Shown: positions 7,089 through 14,750, counted from the first letter of the stretch. The stretch: 32,112 nucleotides of DNA from Actinomycetes bacterium (GCA_021786375.1 JAJYNL010000008.1:1-32112), one strand, 5' to 3'. The notes: generated by a model not told the origin, from the sequence alone. Numbers and translations: made by a program.

Positions 7089-8697
7089 GGTTCTCGCTCA
7101 GGGCTTGAGCCGCCTCGAGGACCTCGATTACCGGACGCACCGACTCGGGGGTGACGGCCAGCGGCTCGCCGTAGTGGAGATGAGCGGAAAGATTGGCGTG
7201 AAAAGCGAAGGCGGGCGTGCGTACGGGTGGAATCAGCAGGGAGTGCGTACGCCCGTGGCCCTCGTATATGGTTGCCGAGAGCTCGACCGGTGCCTCAGCA
7301 TGGTGGAACTCACGCATGCGGAAACCGAAGGGGAACTCCACCTCGGCCTGGCGCACTGGAGCGTAGCGCCCGGTGGCGGTGCCACGGGTCCCCTGCACAT
7401 AGAACTTGGGCTTGCGCTCGCCGGCCACATCGGACTGCACGAAGGTGGCTTCGCGCCCGTCGCCAAAGACCATCCGGATGCTGATCTGGTCGACATTGGT
7501 GACATCGTGCCAGACGCGCTTGTGGTCAGTTACGAAGATCTCGGTCGGACGATCCCGGTAGAGCTGAAGGATCCAGTCGATATGGTGGGATCCCCAGTCG
7601 TAGGCGGCACCACCCGAGACCGATTCGTCGGAGTGCCAGGCGCGACAGGGGTGCTCGAAGGATCCCACGAAGGTTTCTATGTTGAAGATCTCGCCCAGCG
7701 CACCGTCCTGGATCAGCCTTGCCAGGGCCAGGTAGTCGGCGTCGAACCGACGATTCTGGTGCACGGTCAGCACCCGCTCCCGCCGTTGGGCGATATCGAT
7801 TAACTCGTCGGCCTCGGCAACGGTAAGTGCCATGGGCTTTTCCAGTACAACGTGCTTGCCCGCCTCCAGGGCCTCGAGCGCGAGCTGGTAGTGGCTGTTG
7901 GGTGGAGTCGCGATGATAACCATGTCGACCTCGGAATCGCCAAAGAGCGATCCGGCGTCGGAGTGCGCGGCAATGTCCGGGAATTGCGCCAGAGCGGACT
8001 CGCGCCTGCCCGAACTTGGCTCGGCGATGGCGGCCAGGCGAAGGCCGGGTGTGGCCTGGCAACCCGCCCCGTGGTAATGGCCCATCCCTCCATAGGGGCC
8101 GTATCCGACAATCCCTATGGTGATGTTGCAGTTGACTGCAAGTGGGCCCAGCGCGAGGCGGCGAGCGAAACGGGCAAGCTCGGCGTCGGCCAAGAATGCC
8201 CGTGCCGAAAAGCCGATCATGTGGATGCCGTCGCAGGAGAGCGCCACGTTACGGTCCTTGAAGCCGACCGAGACGACTGCCGACACGTCGCAGGCTCGTC
8301 CGCTGGTTTCGAGCTCGACCAAGGTGGAGCGCACAGCGAATTCGGCTGGGATGCCCAGGCTCGGTTCGGGGTTGACGAACCATTCCCCTTCACCCAGGTA
8401 GGTGCCCCTGACTCCCGCCGAGGCGCCGACCATGCGTGAGAGGTCTTGCGTGGACGAGGGGACAAATGCCAGGACGGAATCCAGCTTGTGCAGGGCCTCC
8501 ATTTCAGAAGCGGCAAGCGCCGTGGCATCGGCCACGACCACCAAATCGGCATCCGCGCCGATGGCCGAGGACGTATCGGCTAAGACTTCGACGGCCCTTG
8601 CGCCCCTAAAGGCAGCCCGCCATGCGGCCGGGCTTCCGTGCCCCACGGAATCGACGACTGCGATCCGGGTGTCAGGCAATAGACGCGGTCGCGCCAT
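7066..8697 (-). CDS. Gfo/Idh/MocA oxidoreductase with an extra N-terminal domain of unknown function
   Basis: 543 residues from an ATG at 8697 preceded by AAGGAGGG at good spacing, the best ribosome binding site in this operon. A longer frame to 8823 has no such site. Residues about 191-543 are a complete oxidoreductase: NITIGIVGYGPYGGMGHYH nucleotide-binding loop, HVVLEKPMALTVAEADE, then SGGAAYDWGSHHIDW. Residues 1-190 form a separate domain that I do not recognise. It has alternating strands and helices (TRIAVVDSVG, ADLVVVADATAL, VLAFVPSS) and ends in DGIHMIGFSARAFLADAE, and may be a Rossmann-like or amidotransferase-like fold. The 3' end overlaps the next oxidoreductase gene by 14-23 bases. 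Confidence 0.88.
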   Translation of the reverse strand: MARPRLLPDTRIAVVDSVGHGSPAAWRAAFRGARAVEVLADTSSAIGADADLVVVADATALAASEMEALHKLDSVLAFVPSSTQDLSRMVGASAGVRGTYLGEGEWFVNPEPSLGIPAEFAVRSTLVELETSGRACDVSAVVSVGFKDRNVALSCDGIHMIGFSARAFLADAELARFARRLALGPLAVNCNITIGIVGYGPYGGMGHYHGAGCQATPGLRLAAIAEPSSGRRESALAQFPDIAAHSDAGSLFGDSEVDMVIIATPPNSHYQLALEALEAGKHVVLEKPMALTVAEADELIDIAQRRERVLTVHQNRRFDADYLALARLIQDGALGEIFNIETFVGSFEHPCRAWHSDESVSGGAAYDWGSHHIDWILQLYRDRPTEIFVTDHKRVWHDVTNVDQISIRMVFGDGREATFVQSDVAGERKPKFYVQGTRGTATGRYAPVRQAEVEFPFGFRMREFHHAEAPVELSATIYEGHGRTHSLLIPPVRTPAFAFHANLSAHLHYGEPLAVTPESVRPVIEVLEAAQALSENREHHAKL

Positions 8698-8843
8698 GGT
8701 CGAACCCTCCTTGCTTGGCCCTGGCTGCACACCATCTTTGGTCACGGCCGGGTTGAGCCCGCTAGATGTCTCGCTTTGGTGTCCTGAATCGACGACCGGC
8801 GCAATTGCGAGGCGATAATGCAATCTCCTCAGGCGCCCGGCGC

Positions 8844-9329
8844 CTAGCTTTGCTCGCCTTTCCCCAACTGTCCCGAAAGAAATGCCAACAGGGATCCCTG
8901 CAGCCAGGTTAGGTAATCGAAGATCACGAAATCCTGGAAACGCGGGTCATCCTCTCCTGGCCGGTCCATTTCCTCGTACACGTCCAAGGCGGTTCCGATG
9001 AGAAGGCGGATGTCGTTGATGGCGCCGACCCAAACGACAAGGTCCTGGTGCGTAAGCACGGGCTTGTTCACCGTGTCGGCAAGGCCTTCCAGGATGCGCC
9101 GGTGTTCCTCCGCCAGCGAATCTGAGCCCACATCCTCGATCTCTTTCTGGGCCGTATGGTCAAAGGGATATGTCGGCGGAAAGAGGCGCGTAACGTAGGG
9201 GCTGTGCGCGGCAATGGCCTCCACGACAACTCCTGGGAGCATGCCCAGCAGTTCCTTTTCCTCGTCGGTGAGGAGATTTTCGAAGCGATCGCCTTCGATC
9301 TGCTTCAGCGGGCCCCTTATTTCAGTCAC
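8844..9329 (-). CDS. DUF2017 family protein
   Basis: 161 residues. The pattern of a C-terminal helical part ending in FQDFVIFDYLTWLQGSLL and its place immediately after clpS match the actinobacterial DUF2017 family, whose function is unknown. The start is GTG at 9329, 17 bases after the clpS stop, without a clear Shine-Dalgarno sequence, which suggests coupled translation. No transmembrane segment is seen. Confidence 0.88.
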   Translation of the reverse strand: MTEIRGPLKQIEGDRFENLLTDEEKELLGMLPGVVVEAIAAHSPYVTRLFPPTYPFDHTAQKEIEDVGSDSLAEEHRRILEGLADTVNKPVLTHQDLVVWVGAINDIRLLIGTALDVYEEMDRPGEDDPRFQDFVIFDYLTWLQGSLLAFLSGQLGKGEQS

Positions 9330-9346
9330 AGGACTTGAAACACCGC

Positions 9347-9640
9347 TCAGTCCGATTCTCTTTCCAGAGTTGCCCAGAGTCCCTTTTCGTGCAGCCTGCT
9401 TGCGTCCATCTCCGCTTTTTCGCGGGGGCCGTGCGACACGATGGCGCGGCCATTGTTGTGTACCTCCATCGTGAGCGCGGTCGCCTTGGAGGTTGAATAG
9501 CCGAACAGCGTCTCAAGAACCCATATCACGTAGGAGATGAGATTGATGGGATCGTTCCAGAGGACGACTCTCCAGGGCGAGTCAAGACTTTCGGCGGATC
9601 CTGTGACGATTTTTTCCTCGGTGGATGTACCGGTAGGCAA
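9347..9640 (-). CDS. clpS: ATP-dependent Clp protease adaptor ClpS
   Basis: 97 residues. ClpS binds N-end-rule substrates and delivers them to the Clp ATPase. The core WRVVLWNDPINLISYVIWVL carries the conserved NDP motif, with the helix after it and the TMEVHNNGRAIV strand. The C-terminal GLWATLE segment is also typical. The N-terminal extension is flexible and polar. The start is TTG at 9640, preceded by GAGGAG about 11 bases upstream. It forms a pair with the DUF2017 gene, a common actinobacterial arrangement. Confidence 0.95.
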   Translation of the reverse strand: MPTGTSTEEKIVTGSAESLDSPWRVVLWNDPINLISYVIWVLETLFGYSTSKATALTMEVHNNGRAIVSHGPREKAEMDASRLHEKGLWATLERESD

Positions 9641-9708
9641 CTTGGCGACTTCTCCTCGATGGGCAAGGAATTAGGAGTGGCGATTCCATGCTACGCCGCC
9701 GCTCAAGA

Positions 9709-9734
9709 CCCGACGCTCGCTGGAGCGTCTCGGG
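9709..9734 (-). terminator. Hairpin downstream of ctaA
   Basis: CCCGACGCTC pairs with GAGCGTC-tc-GGG around a GCTG loop, with a small bulge. It begins 10 bases after the ctaA stop on the minus strand. There is no T-run, so it may be a factor-assisted or weak terminator, or a 3' stabilising hairpin. Confidence 0.5.
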
Positions 9735-9744
9735 ATCCGGGGAC

Positions 9745-10722
9745 TCAGGCCTGACCGGATACGCCCCTATCGGCTAGTTCGGTTTCTACGTGCTCGTCAA
9801 CCGCGGGAGCGGATCCGACCGGAACTCGCCGCTCGAATAGGTTGAGATTGTGCCAGACCATGGCCACCCACACCGCTGTTGCGCCAACGATATGGAACTC
9901 GACCAGAAGGGCCGGAAGGTTGGTGAAGTACTGCGTGTACCCGATGAAACCCTGGGCGGCCATCAGCCACAGCAGCACGCGAGCCCGCTTCATTACCGGC
10001 TCCGGCGCGCGCCCCTGATGTAGCAAGAAGATGCTGGCCAGAGTCAGGCCGATCAGGAAGAGGACGAAGTCGGCGTGCAGCTCCGCAACTGCCCTCAGCG
10101 GAAAGGGAAGCCGGACCGCGAGCGGGCTGCCCGAGTGGGGGCCCGACCCGGTGACGGCGGTTCCGACGAAGAGCACTGCTGCAAGGGCCACCCACATGAG
10201 CCGGCTAAGCCAGACCGCTTCCTTGCTGACCAGCCGTACTGATTCGGTCCCTTCGCTCGATGCCCGGTAGTAGAGGACTACAGCGTCGAGCACCACGACG
10301 AGTGAGAGCAGGAAGTGCGCCATCACGAACGGCGGCGCCAGCTTTTCCAGAACCGTAATTCCCCCGAGGATCACCTGGGCAACAAGGCCGCCGACCATGC
10401 CCATGCTGAGCCAGGCGAGATCGCGGCGGAACGGCTTGCGGAAGAAGGCGGCCGCTGTGGCGACCATCACTGCAATGGTGAGGAAGATGGTGATCACCCG
10501 GTTGGTGAACTCCACCATCGGATGGAAGGAGTATTGGGCTACAAGCTGGTTGCCTTGGCAGTCAGGCCACGTCGGGCAGCCGAGACCGGATTGAGTCAGC
10601 CTTACGGCGCCACCGGTGATGATGATGAGCGAAAGCCCGATTAGGGCGAAGTAAGCCAAGCGACGATAGAGCCGGGGGCTGACTTCCCATTTCGAGATCC
10701 ATGTCCACAGCCGACGGAGCAC
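9745..10722 (-). CDS. ctaA: Heme A synthase (CtaA/COX15 family)
   Basis: 325 residues, integral membrane with about eight hydrophobic segments. It converts heme O to heme A for cytochrome c oxidase. Diagnostic pieces are GGAVRLTQSGLGCPTWPDC with the paired cysteines near the N-terminus, HPMVEFTNRV, the histidine in FVMAHFLLSLVV, ELHADFVLFL and VEFHIVGATAVW; the conserved histidines are the presumed heme ligands. The start is GTG at 10722. A permease gene ends 46 bases upstream, so the ABC exporter and ctaA probably form one operon. ABC-2 exporter genes next to ctaA are common in actinobacteria. Confidence 0.94.
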   Translation of the reverse strand: MLRRLWTWISKWEVSPRLYRRLAYFALIGLSLIIITGGAVRLTQSGLGCPTWPDCQGNQLVAQYSFHPMVEFTNRVITIFLTIAVMVATAAAFFRKPFRRDLAWLSMGMVGGLVAQVILGGITVLEKLAPPFVMAHFLLSLVVVLDAVVLYYRASSEGTESVRLVSKEAVWLSRLMWVALAAVLFVGTAVTGSGPHSGSPLAVRLPFPLRAVAELHADFVLFLIGLTLASIFLLHQGRAPEPVMKRARVLLWLMAAQGFIGYTQYFTNLPALLVEFHIVGATAVWVAMVWHNLNLFERRVPVGSAPAVDEHVETELADRGVSGQA

Positions 10723-10768
10723 TCTTCAAGGATAAACGATGGCGCCCGCCAACGGTACGCGTCCCGAC

Positions 10769-11503
10769 CTACTCGAAGCGGAAGAGCCGCGTGGCCAGCA
10801 GTGGAGCGATGATTGCCCACACCAGCAGCACGATCCACGAGCCGGTCAGCGAGCCGGCACCGCCGGTCGAGGCGACGAAGAGGATGTGTGCGCTCGCGTA
10901 GGCGGGCAGGAGCCGGGCAACGTCGGCAATCGGTCCGGGAAGCGAAGTAACAGGGAAGATCATGCCGCCCAGCACGAGCAGCACCAGGAAGAGCCCGTTC
11001 GCAGCTCCGATCACCGCTTCGGACTTGAGCCGGCCGGCCAGAATCAGGCCGATTCCGGCGAATGCCGCGCTGGAAAGAACAATGGCGCCTACGAACGCGA
11101 GAGCGTTGCCGGTTGGCTTCCATCCCAAAGCCAGCCCCACTACTGCCAGCAGTACGACTTGGACCAGTTCGATGACGGCGATCGAGGTTATCTTGGCCCC
11201 TAGCAGCGCTCCACGGGAGAGTGGAGTGGTGCCGAGGCGCTTGAGAACTCCGTAGGAGCGCTCCACGCCGGTGGCGATGCCCAGGGAGACCATGCCGGTG
11301 GCCATGACGGCCAGCGCGATGGTGCCAGGAACCAGGAATGCAACCGGCTTGAGCACCCCATGAGGCAGCGGCAGCACCTTGATGAGGGAGAATGCGACTA
11401 GGAACAGCAGTGGTATGCCGAAAGTGACCAGCAAGGACTCGTATTGCGTCATTGACAGGCGGATCTCCGCCTTTGCCTGAGCCTGATAAGGGTGTGCAGC
11501 CAA
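10769..11503 (-). CDS. ABC-2 type transporter permease
   Basis: 244 residues with about six membrane helices (for example ESLLVTFGIPLLFLVAFSLI, AIVLSSAAFAGIGLILAG and SWIVLLVWAIIAPLLA). It is the membrane part of the exporter whose ATPase is coded just upstream. A short cytoplasmic loop VERSYGVLKRLGTTPLSRG is typical of ABC-2 permeases. The likely start is TTG at 11503, preceded by GGAAGAGGAAAG. The exported substrate is unknown; the neighbourhood of ctaA suggests a link with respiratory chain assembly, but this is inference. Confidence 0.87.
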   Translation of the reverse strand: MAAHPYQAQAKAEIRLSMTQYESLLVTFGIPLLFLVAFSLIKVLPLPHGVLKPVAFLVPGTIALAVMATGMVSLGIATGVERSYGVLKRLGTTPLSRGALLGAKITSIAVIELVQVVLLAVVGLALGWKPTGNALAFVGAIVLSSAAFAGIGLILAGRLKSEAVIGAANGLFLVLLVLGGMIFPVTSLPGPIADVARLLPAYASAHILFVASTGGAGSLTGSWIVLLVWAIIAPLLATRLFRFE

Positions 11504-11526
11504 CTTTCCTCTTCCTGGGCCTAAGC

Positions 11527-11550
11527 GAGCGGGCAGGTTCGAACCCGCTC
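11527..11550. repeat. Intercistronic inverted repeat between ABC ATPase and permease genes
   Basis: GAGCGGG (11527-11533) and CCCGCTC (11544-11550) are perfect inverted repeats. The 10-base interval contains most of a second palindrome, GGTTCGAACC, so two alternative hairpins are possible. The right arm overlaps the ATPase stop codon (11549-11551). It may stabilise the upstream mRNA or modulate the amount of permease made. Confidence 0.7.
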
Positions 11551-12454
11551 AGGCTTCTCCGTTTGTGATCTCGAGGAATACGTCCTCGAGGGATCCCCGC
11601 CCGGCATTCATCTCGACGAGGTCGATGCTTTGCTCGGCGAGAAGCGACGTGATGGTGCCGACAATGCTTGCCGGCGCCTCTTCCCCCAATCTGTAACTGT
11701 TGTCTCCCAGGTCGGTTACTTTTAGGCCAAGACGTTGGGAGAAGGAGACCACATCGATCGCGCTCGCTGTCCGGAAGACCACTGTCTGCTTCCCGAAGCG
11801 CTCCCTCAGTTCGGTCGGCGTTCCCTCCGCGATGATCCGGCCCTCGTCGATCACCGCGATCGAGTCGGCCAGGCGCTCGGCTTCGTTCAGCTCGTGGGTT
11901 GTGAGAAGCACGGCAACTCCGGCACGGGCCATTTCGGCCACAGCGTTGCGGATCTGCTGCTTGCCGGCGGCGTCGACCCCGGCGGTGGGCTCGTCCAGGA
12001 AGAGCACATCCGGTCGGCCGACGAGTGCAAGCGCCAGAGCCAGGCGCTGCTTCTCGCCGCCGGAGAGGAAGCGGTACGGCGTCTCTTGCGCAGAGCCCAG
12101 CTCGGCCAACTTTAATAGTTCGTCCACGGGCACGGGGTCGTCGTAGAAGCCGGCGTAAAGGTCTAGCGCCTGACGGGGGTTCATGCGGGGGTAGATACCG
12201 CCTACCTGCAGCATCACCCCGATCTTTTTCACGACCTCACGATGATGGCGCGCGGGATCCAATCCAAGTACCCGCACGGTTCCCTTGGCAATCCTGCGGT
12301 ACCCTTCAATTGCCTCGATGGTGGATGTCTTGCCTGCGCCGTTGCGCCCCAGTACGCAGAGAATCCGCCCGGGCTCAACGGCCAGGCTTACGCCCCGGAC
12401 CGCTTCGCGGTCTCCGTAGCGGACCCAGAGGTCATTTACTTCGATAGATGGCAC
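11549..12454 (-). CDS. ABC transporter ATP-binding protein
   Basis: 301 residues. Walker A is GRNGAGKTS (about 36-44), the signature is LSGGEKQRLALALAL, Walker B is VLFLDEPTAGVD and the switch His is in LLTTHELNEAERL. A C-terminal extension of about 80 residues (VVFRTASAIDVVSF onward) is usual for DrrA/CcmA-type exporter ATPases. It is paired with the permease at 10769-11503. The start is GTG at 12454 with no Shine-Dalgarno sequence; a TAGCTT -10-like box lies 8 bases upstream, suggesting a leaderless mRNA. Confidence 0.93.
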   Translation of the reverse strand: MPSIEVNDLWVRYGDREAVRGVSLAVEPGRILCVLGRNGAGKTSTIEAIEGYRRIAKGTVRVLGLDPARHHREVVKKIGVMLQVGGIYPRMNPRQALDLYAGFYDDPVPVDELLKLAELGSAQETPYRFLSGGEKQRLALALALVGRPDVLFLDEPTAGVDAAGKQQIRNAVAEMARAGVAVLLTTHELNEAERLADSIAVIDEGRIIAEGTPTELRERFGKQTVVFRTASAIDVVSFSQRLGLKVTDLGDNSYRLGEEAPASIVGTITSLLAEQSIDLVEMNAGRGSLEDVFLEITNGEA

Positions 12455-12462
12455 GCGTTAAG

Positions 12463-12472
12463 AAGCTAGCCT
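12463..12472. promoter_or_regulatory. Overlapping divergent -10 boxes for the ABC operon and serS
   Basis: The 27-bp gap between two divergent start codons contains AAGCTAGCCT. On the minus strand this gives TAGCTT (12468-12463), 8 bases before the GTG of the ABC ATPase gene. On the plus strand it gives TAGCCT (12467-12472), 9 bases before the ATG of serS. Neither gene has a Shine-Dalgarno sequence, so both transcripts may begin at or near their start codon. The -35 regions would lie inside the opposite coding sequence. Confidence 0.45.
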
Positions 12473-12481
12473 TTCCTTTCG

Positions 12482-13804
12482 ATGATCGACATTCGTGGCC
12501 TGCGTGAATACCCCGCACTGGTGAAAGAACTGCTTGGCCGGCGTGGGGTGGAGGACTCGGTCGTCGAAGAGCTTGCAGAAGTCGACTCCGCCTTTCGGGA
12601 TGCGGTCTCCGCCCGCGACGAGCTACGCTCGCGCGTGAACGACACCTCGCGCCGTGTGGCCGAGGCGTACCGTAACAAGGAGCCGGTGGAGGCCGAGCGG
12701 TTGAAGGAGGAGAGCCGGCGCCTCGGCGTCGACCTCGACAGAATCACGGCGGAAGCAGCCGAACTCGAGAAGCGGCGCAGGGAAATCTGGCTGGTGATTC
12801 CCAACCTCCCCTCCGAAGAGGCTCCGGTTGGTGCCGGCGAAGCGGACAACGTGGTAGTTCGCTATTGGTCCTCCGAAGTTGGATCGAGCGATGTGGCCCC
12901 GAACCTCGAGTACCCGGACTTCAAACGCGTCCCGCATTGGGACATAGGGGCCGAACTGGACATTATCGACCTGGAGCGCGGAGCGAAGCTTTCCGGCAGC
13001 ATGTTCCCCCTCTATAAGGGCCTCGGATCCAGGCTGATCCGGGCGCTCACGTCCTTTGCCCTTGACGAGCACTCGGACGCCTTCCTGGAGATCCGGCCAC
13101 CTACGTTTGTCAAGCGCGAAACGATGGTCTCTACAGGGCATTTGCCCAAATTTGCCGACGACGCTTATCAGATGGAGCGCGACGACCTCTGGGCCATACC
13201 GACCGCGGAAGTGCCTCTGACCTCCATGGCGCGCGACGAGATCCTCGAAGCGGATCAACTCCCACTCAAGATGACGGCTGCAACGCCGTGCTTCAGGCGT
13301 GAGGCGGGCTCAGCAGGCAGGGATACGCGCGGGCTTCTCCGGCTGCACGAGTTCGACAAGGTCGAGTTGATGGTTTATTCCACGCCTGCTCAGGCACCCG
13401 AGATGCACGCCGAGATTCTCCGGCGTGCTGAGGGACTTCTACGCCGGCTTGGCTTGACCTACCGGGTGCTCGACCTTTGCACCGGCGATTTGGGAGCCTC
13501 ATCGCGGCGAACCTTTGACCTGGAGGTCTACGCCCCGGGCGTGGATCGCTGGCTCGAGGTATCCTCGGTCTCCTGGTTCGGCGACTACCAGGCCAGGCGT
13601 GCCAACGTCAGGTATCGCACCGAGCCTGGCGGAAGCATCGAGTTCGTGCATACGCTCAATGGTTCCGCGTTGGCATGGGCACGCGTTATCGCGGCACTGC
13701 TCGAGACGGGCCGCGAGGCCGACGGCTCCGTCACTCTTCCGGCGGTGCTCACGCCGTATCTCCGGGGCGTGACAAGAATCCAGCGTCCCGACTCCGAAAT
13801 TTGA
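12482..13804 (+). CDS. serS: Serine--tRNA ligase
   Basis: 440 residues, class II aminoacyl-tRNA synthetase charging tRNA-Ser. The N-terminal 110 residues form the long helical hairpin that grips tRNA (rich in E, R and A, for example LKEESRRLGVDLDRITAEAA). The catalytic domain has the TAEVPLTSM segment, motif 2 FRREAGSAGRDTRGLLRLHEF and motif 3 in FVHTLNGSALAWARVIAALLE. Two blocks differ from the usual bacterial form: SSVSWFGDYQARR where SSCSNxxDFQARR is expected, and NGSALAWAR where NGSGLAxxR is expected. The start ATG at 12482 lacks a Shine-Dalgarno sequence and may be leaderless. Confidence 0.95.
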   Translation: MIDIRGLREYPALVKELLGRRGVEDSVVEELAEVDSAFRDAVSARDELRSRVNDTSRRVAEAYRNKEPVEAERLKEESRRLGVDLDRITAEAAELEKRRREIWLVIPNLPSEEAPVGAGEADNVVVRYWSSEVGSSDVAPNLEYPDFKRVPHWDIGAELDIIDLERGAKLSGSMFPLYKGLGSRLIRALTSFALDEHSDAFLEIRPPTFVKRETMVSTGHLPKFADDAYQMERDDLWAIPTAEVPLTSMARDEILEADQLPLKMTAATPCFRREAGSAGRDTRGLLRLHEFDKVELMVYSTPAQAPEMHAEILRRAEGLLRRLGLTYRVLDLCTGDLGASSRRTFDLEVYAPGVDRWLEVSSVSWFGDYQARRANVRYRTEPGGSIEFVHTLNGSALAWARVIAALLETGREADGSVTLPAVLTPYLRGVTRIQRPDSEI

Positions 13805-13823
13805 GCTGGGCGCCCGGAAGCGT

Positions 13824-13829
13824 TAGTTT
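13824..13829 (+). promoter_or_regulatory. Candidate -10 box for a leaderless transcript of the sdh anchor operon
   Basis: TAGTTT lies 7 bases before the GTG at 13837, and that GTG has no Shine-Dalgarno sequence. The spacing fits the TAnnnT-N(5-9)-RTG layout of leaderless actinobacterial genes. No convincing -35 was seen. Confidence 0.4.
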
Positions 13830-13836
13830 CTATTGA

Positions 13837-13965
13837 GTGAGTACAGCGCAGGTATTGTTCGCGATCGCGCTAGCGGCGGTCACCCTCATAGTGGTGGTGT
13901 TCGCGGTGTTCGTGATATCCACCACCATGTGGGGCAACCGGTGGGTGAGGAGGTCTCCCAGGTGA
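13837..13965 (+). CDS. Small single-pass membrane protein upstream of sdhC
   Basis: 42 residues beginning GTG: VSTAQVLFAIALAAV, a continuous hydrophobic helix through VVVFAVFVIS, then a short basic tail (WGNRWVRRSPR) that places the C-terminus in the cytoplasm by the positive-inside rule. Its stop TGA (13963-13965) overlaps the GTG start of sdhC (13962-13964) in a GTGA arrangement, so it is probably translated and coupled to sdhC. A candidate leaderless -10 box lies 7 bases upstream. I do not recognise a family. It may be a small subunit or assembly factor of the succinate dehydrogenase membrane part; that is inference. Confidence 0.6.
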   Translation: MSTAQVLFAIALAAVTLIVVVFAVFVISTTMWGNRWVRRSPR

Positions 13966-14339
13966 GCCCGGAGTCCACTGTTTACAAGGGGAAGACCGGC
14001 CAGTGGGCCTTCGTGCTCCATCGAATCACCGGCTTTCTTGTCCTTATGTTCATCCTCCTGCACATCGTCGATGTGTCGATGCTCAACTTCCCGAGGATCT
14101 ACAACGAGATACATGCGCTTTACGGCAACGTCCTGATGCGCCTGTTCGAGGTTGGCCTATTGTTTGGGCTGGTCTATCACGCGCTGAACGGTCTGAGGGT
14201 GATCATGATCGACTTCTTCCCCGGGTCGATCAAGAACGAGAAGTCGGTTTTTTACGGCATCTTCTCCCTGACCATCCTCTTGACCATCATCGGCGGGGTC
14301 ATCATCCTGCGGCCCTTCTTTACGGGGAGCGTTCACTAG
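13962..14339 (+). CDS. sdhC: Succinate dehydrogenase cytochrome b subunit (SdhC-like)
   Basis: 125 residues from GTG at 13962, with an excellent GAGGAGGT ribosome binding site at 13947-13954. An upstream frame extension to 13833 has no support. Three membrane helices are seen: WAFVLHRITGFLVLMFILLH, MRLFEVGLLFGLVYHALNGL and the last one ending in IIGGVIILRPFF. The HRITG segment near the N-terminus and HALNGLR in helix 2 are the family marks; histidines there are candidate heme b ligands. It anchors SdhAB in the membrane and passes electrons to quinone. The stop TAG is directly followed by the ATG of the next gene. Confidence 0.9.
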   Translation: MSPESTVYKGKTGQWAFVLHRITGFLVLMFILLHIVDVSMLNFPRIYNEIHALYGNVLMRLFEVGLLFGLVYHALNGLRVIMIDFFPGSIKNEKSVFYGIFSLTILLTIIGGVIILRPFFTGSVH

Positions 14340-14750
14340 ATGTCTATCCTCGAAAGATCCGCCTCGCGTCCGGGGTCGACCCCCAACAGGCGGTCCCGCC
14401 AGAACTTCGAGACCTGGTCGTGGTTCTTCATGAGGATCTCGGGCCTGGTCCTGTTCTTCTTGGCCTTGATCCACTTCTCTCTCACGCACATCTTCAACGA
14501 CGTCACCACGACGACCGTGTCGTTTGTTGCCAAGCGGTGGGCCAATCCGTTCTGGCGCGTGTTCGACTGGCTGCTCCTGGCACTCGGCCTCCTTCATGGA
14601 ACCAATGGCCTGCGCTTCATCATGGATGACTACGTGCGCAATCCACGCAAGCGGGCCGCCATCAAGGCGGTCATGTATTCGCTGGCTGTCGCTCTTTTCA
14701 TTCTCGGCACAATCACGATCGTGACGTTCAGAGGAAATTTCAGCGGCTAG
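14340..14750 (+). CDS. sdhD: Succinate dehydrogenase hydrophobic anchor subunit (SdhD-like)
   Basis: 136 residues with three membrane helices. After a polar N-terminal 25 residues comes WSWFFMRISGLVLFFLALIH, then WLLLALGLLHGTNGLRFIMDDY, which carries the HGxNGLR motif of this family, and a last helix around YSLAVALFILGTITIV. It is adjacent to sdhC with no spacer. No flavoprotein (sdhA) or iron-sulfur (sdhB) gene follows; the next gene encodes a secreted repeat protein. The catalytic subunits must be coded elsewhere. Confidence 0.88.
   Translation: MSILERSASRPGSTPNRRSRQNFETWSWFFMRISGLVLFFLALIHFSLTHIFNDVTTTTVSFVAKRWANPFWRVFDWLLLALGLLHGTNGLRFIMDDYVRNPRKRAAIKAVMYSLAVALFILGTITIVTFRGNFSG

Noticed and set aside
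8698-8823. 42-residue N-terminal extension of the large oxidoreductase
   Set aside because: The ATG at 8697 has a strong AAGGAGGG site at proper distance, and the extension has no recognisable feature.
11527-11550. tRNA T-arm fragment (GGTTCGAACCC)
   Set aside because: No acceptor, D or anticodon arm is nearby, and the sequence is explained as an intercistronic palindrome.
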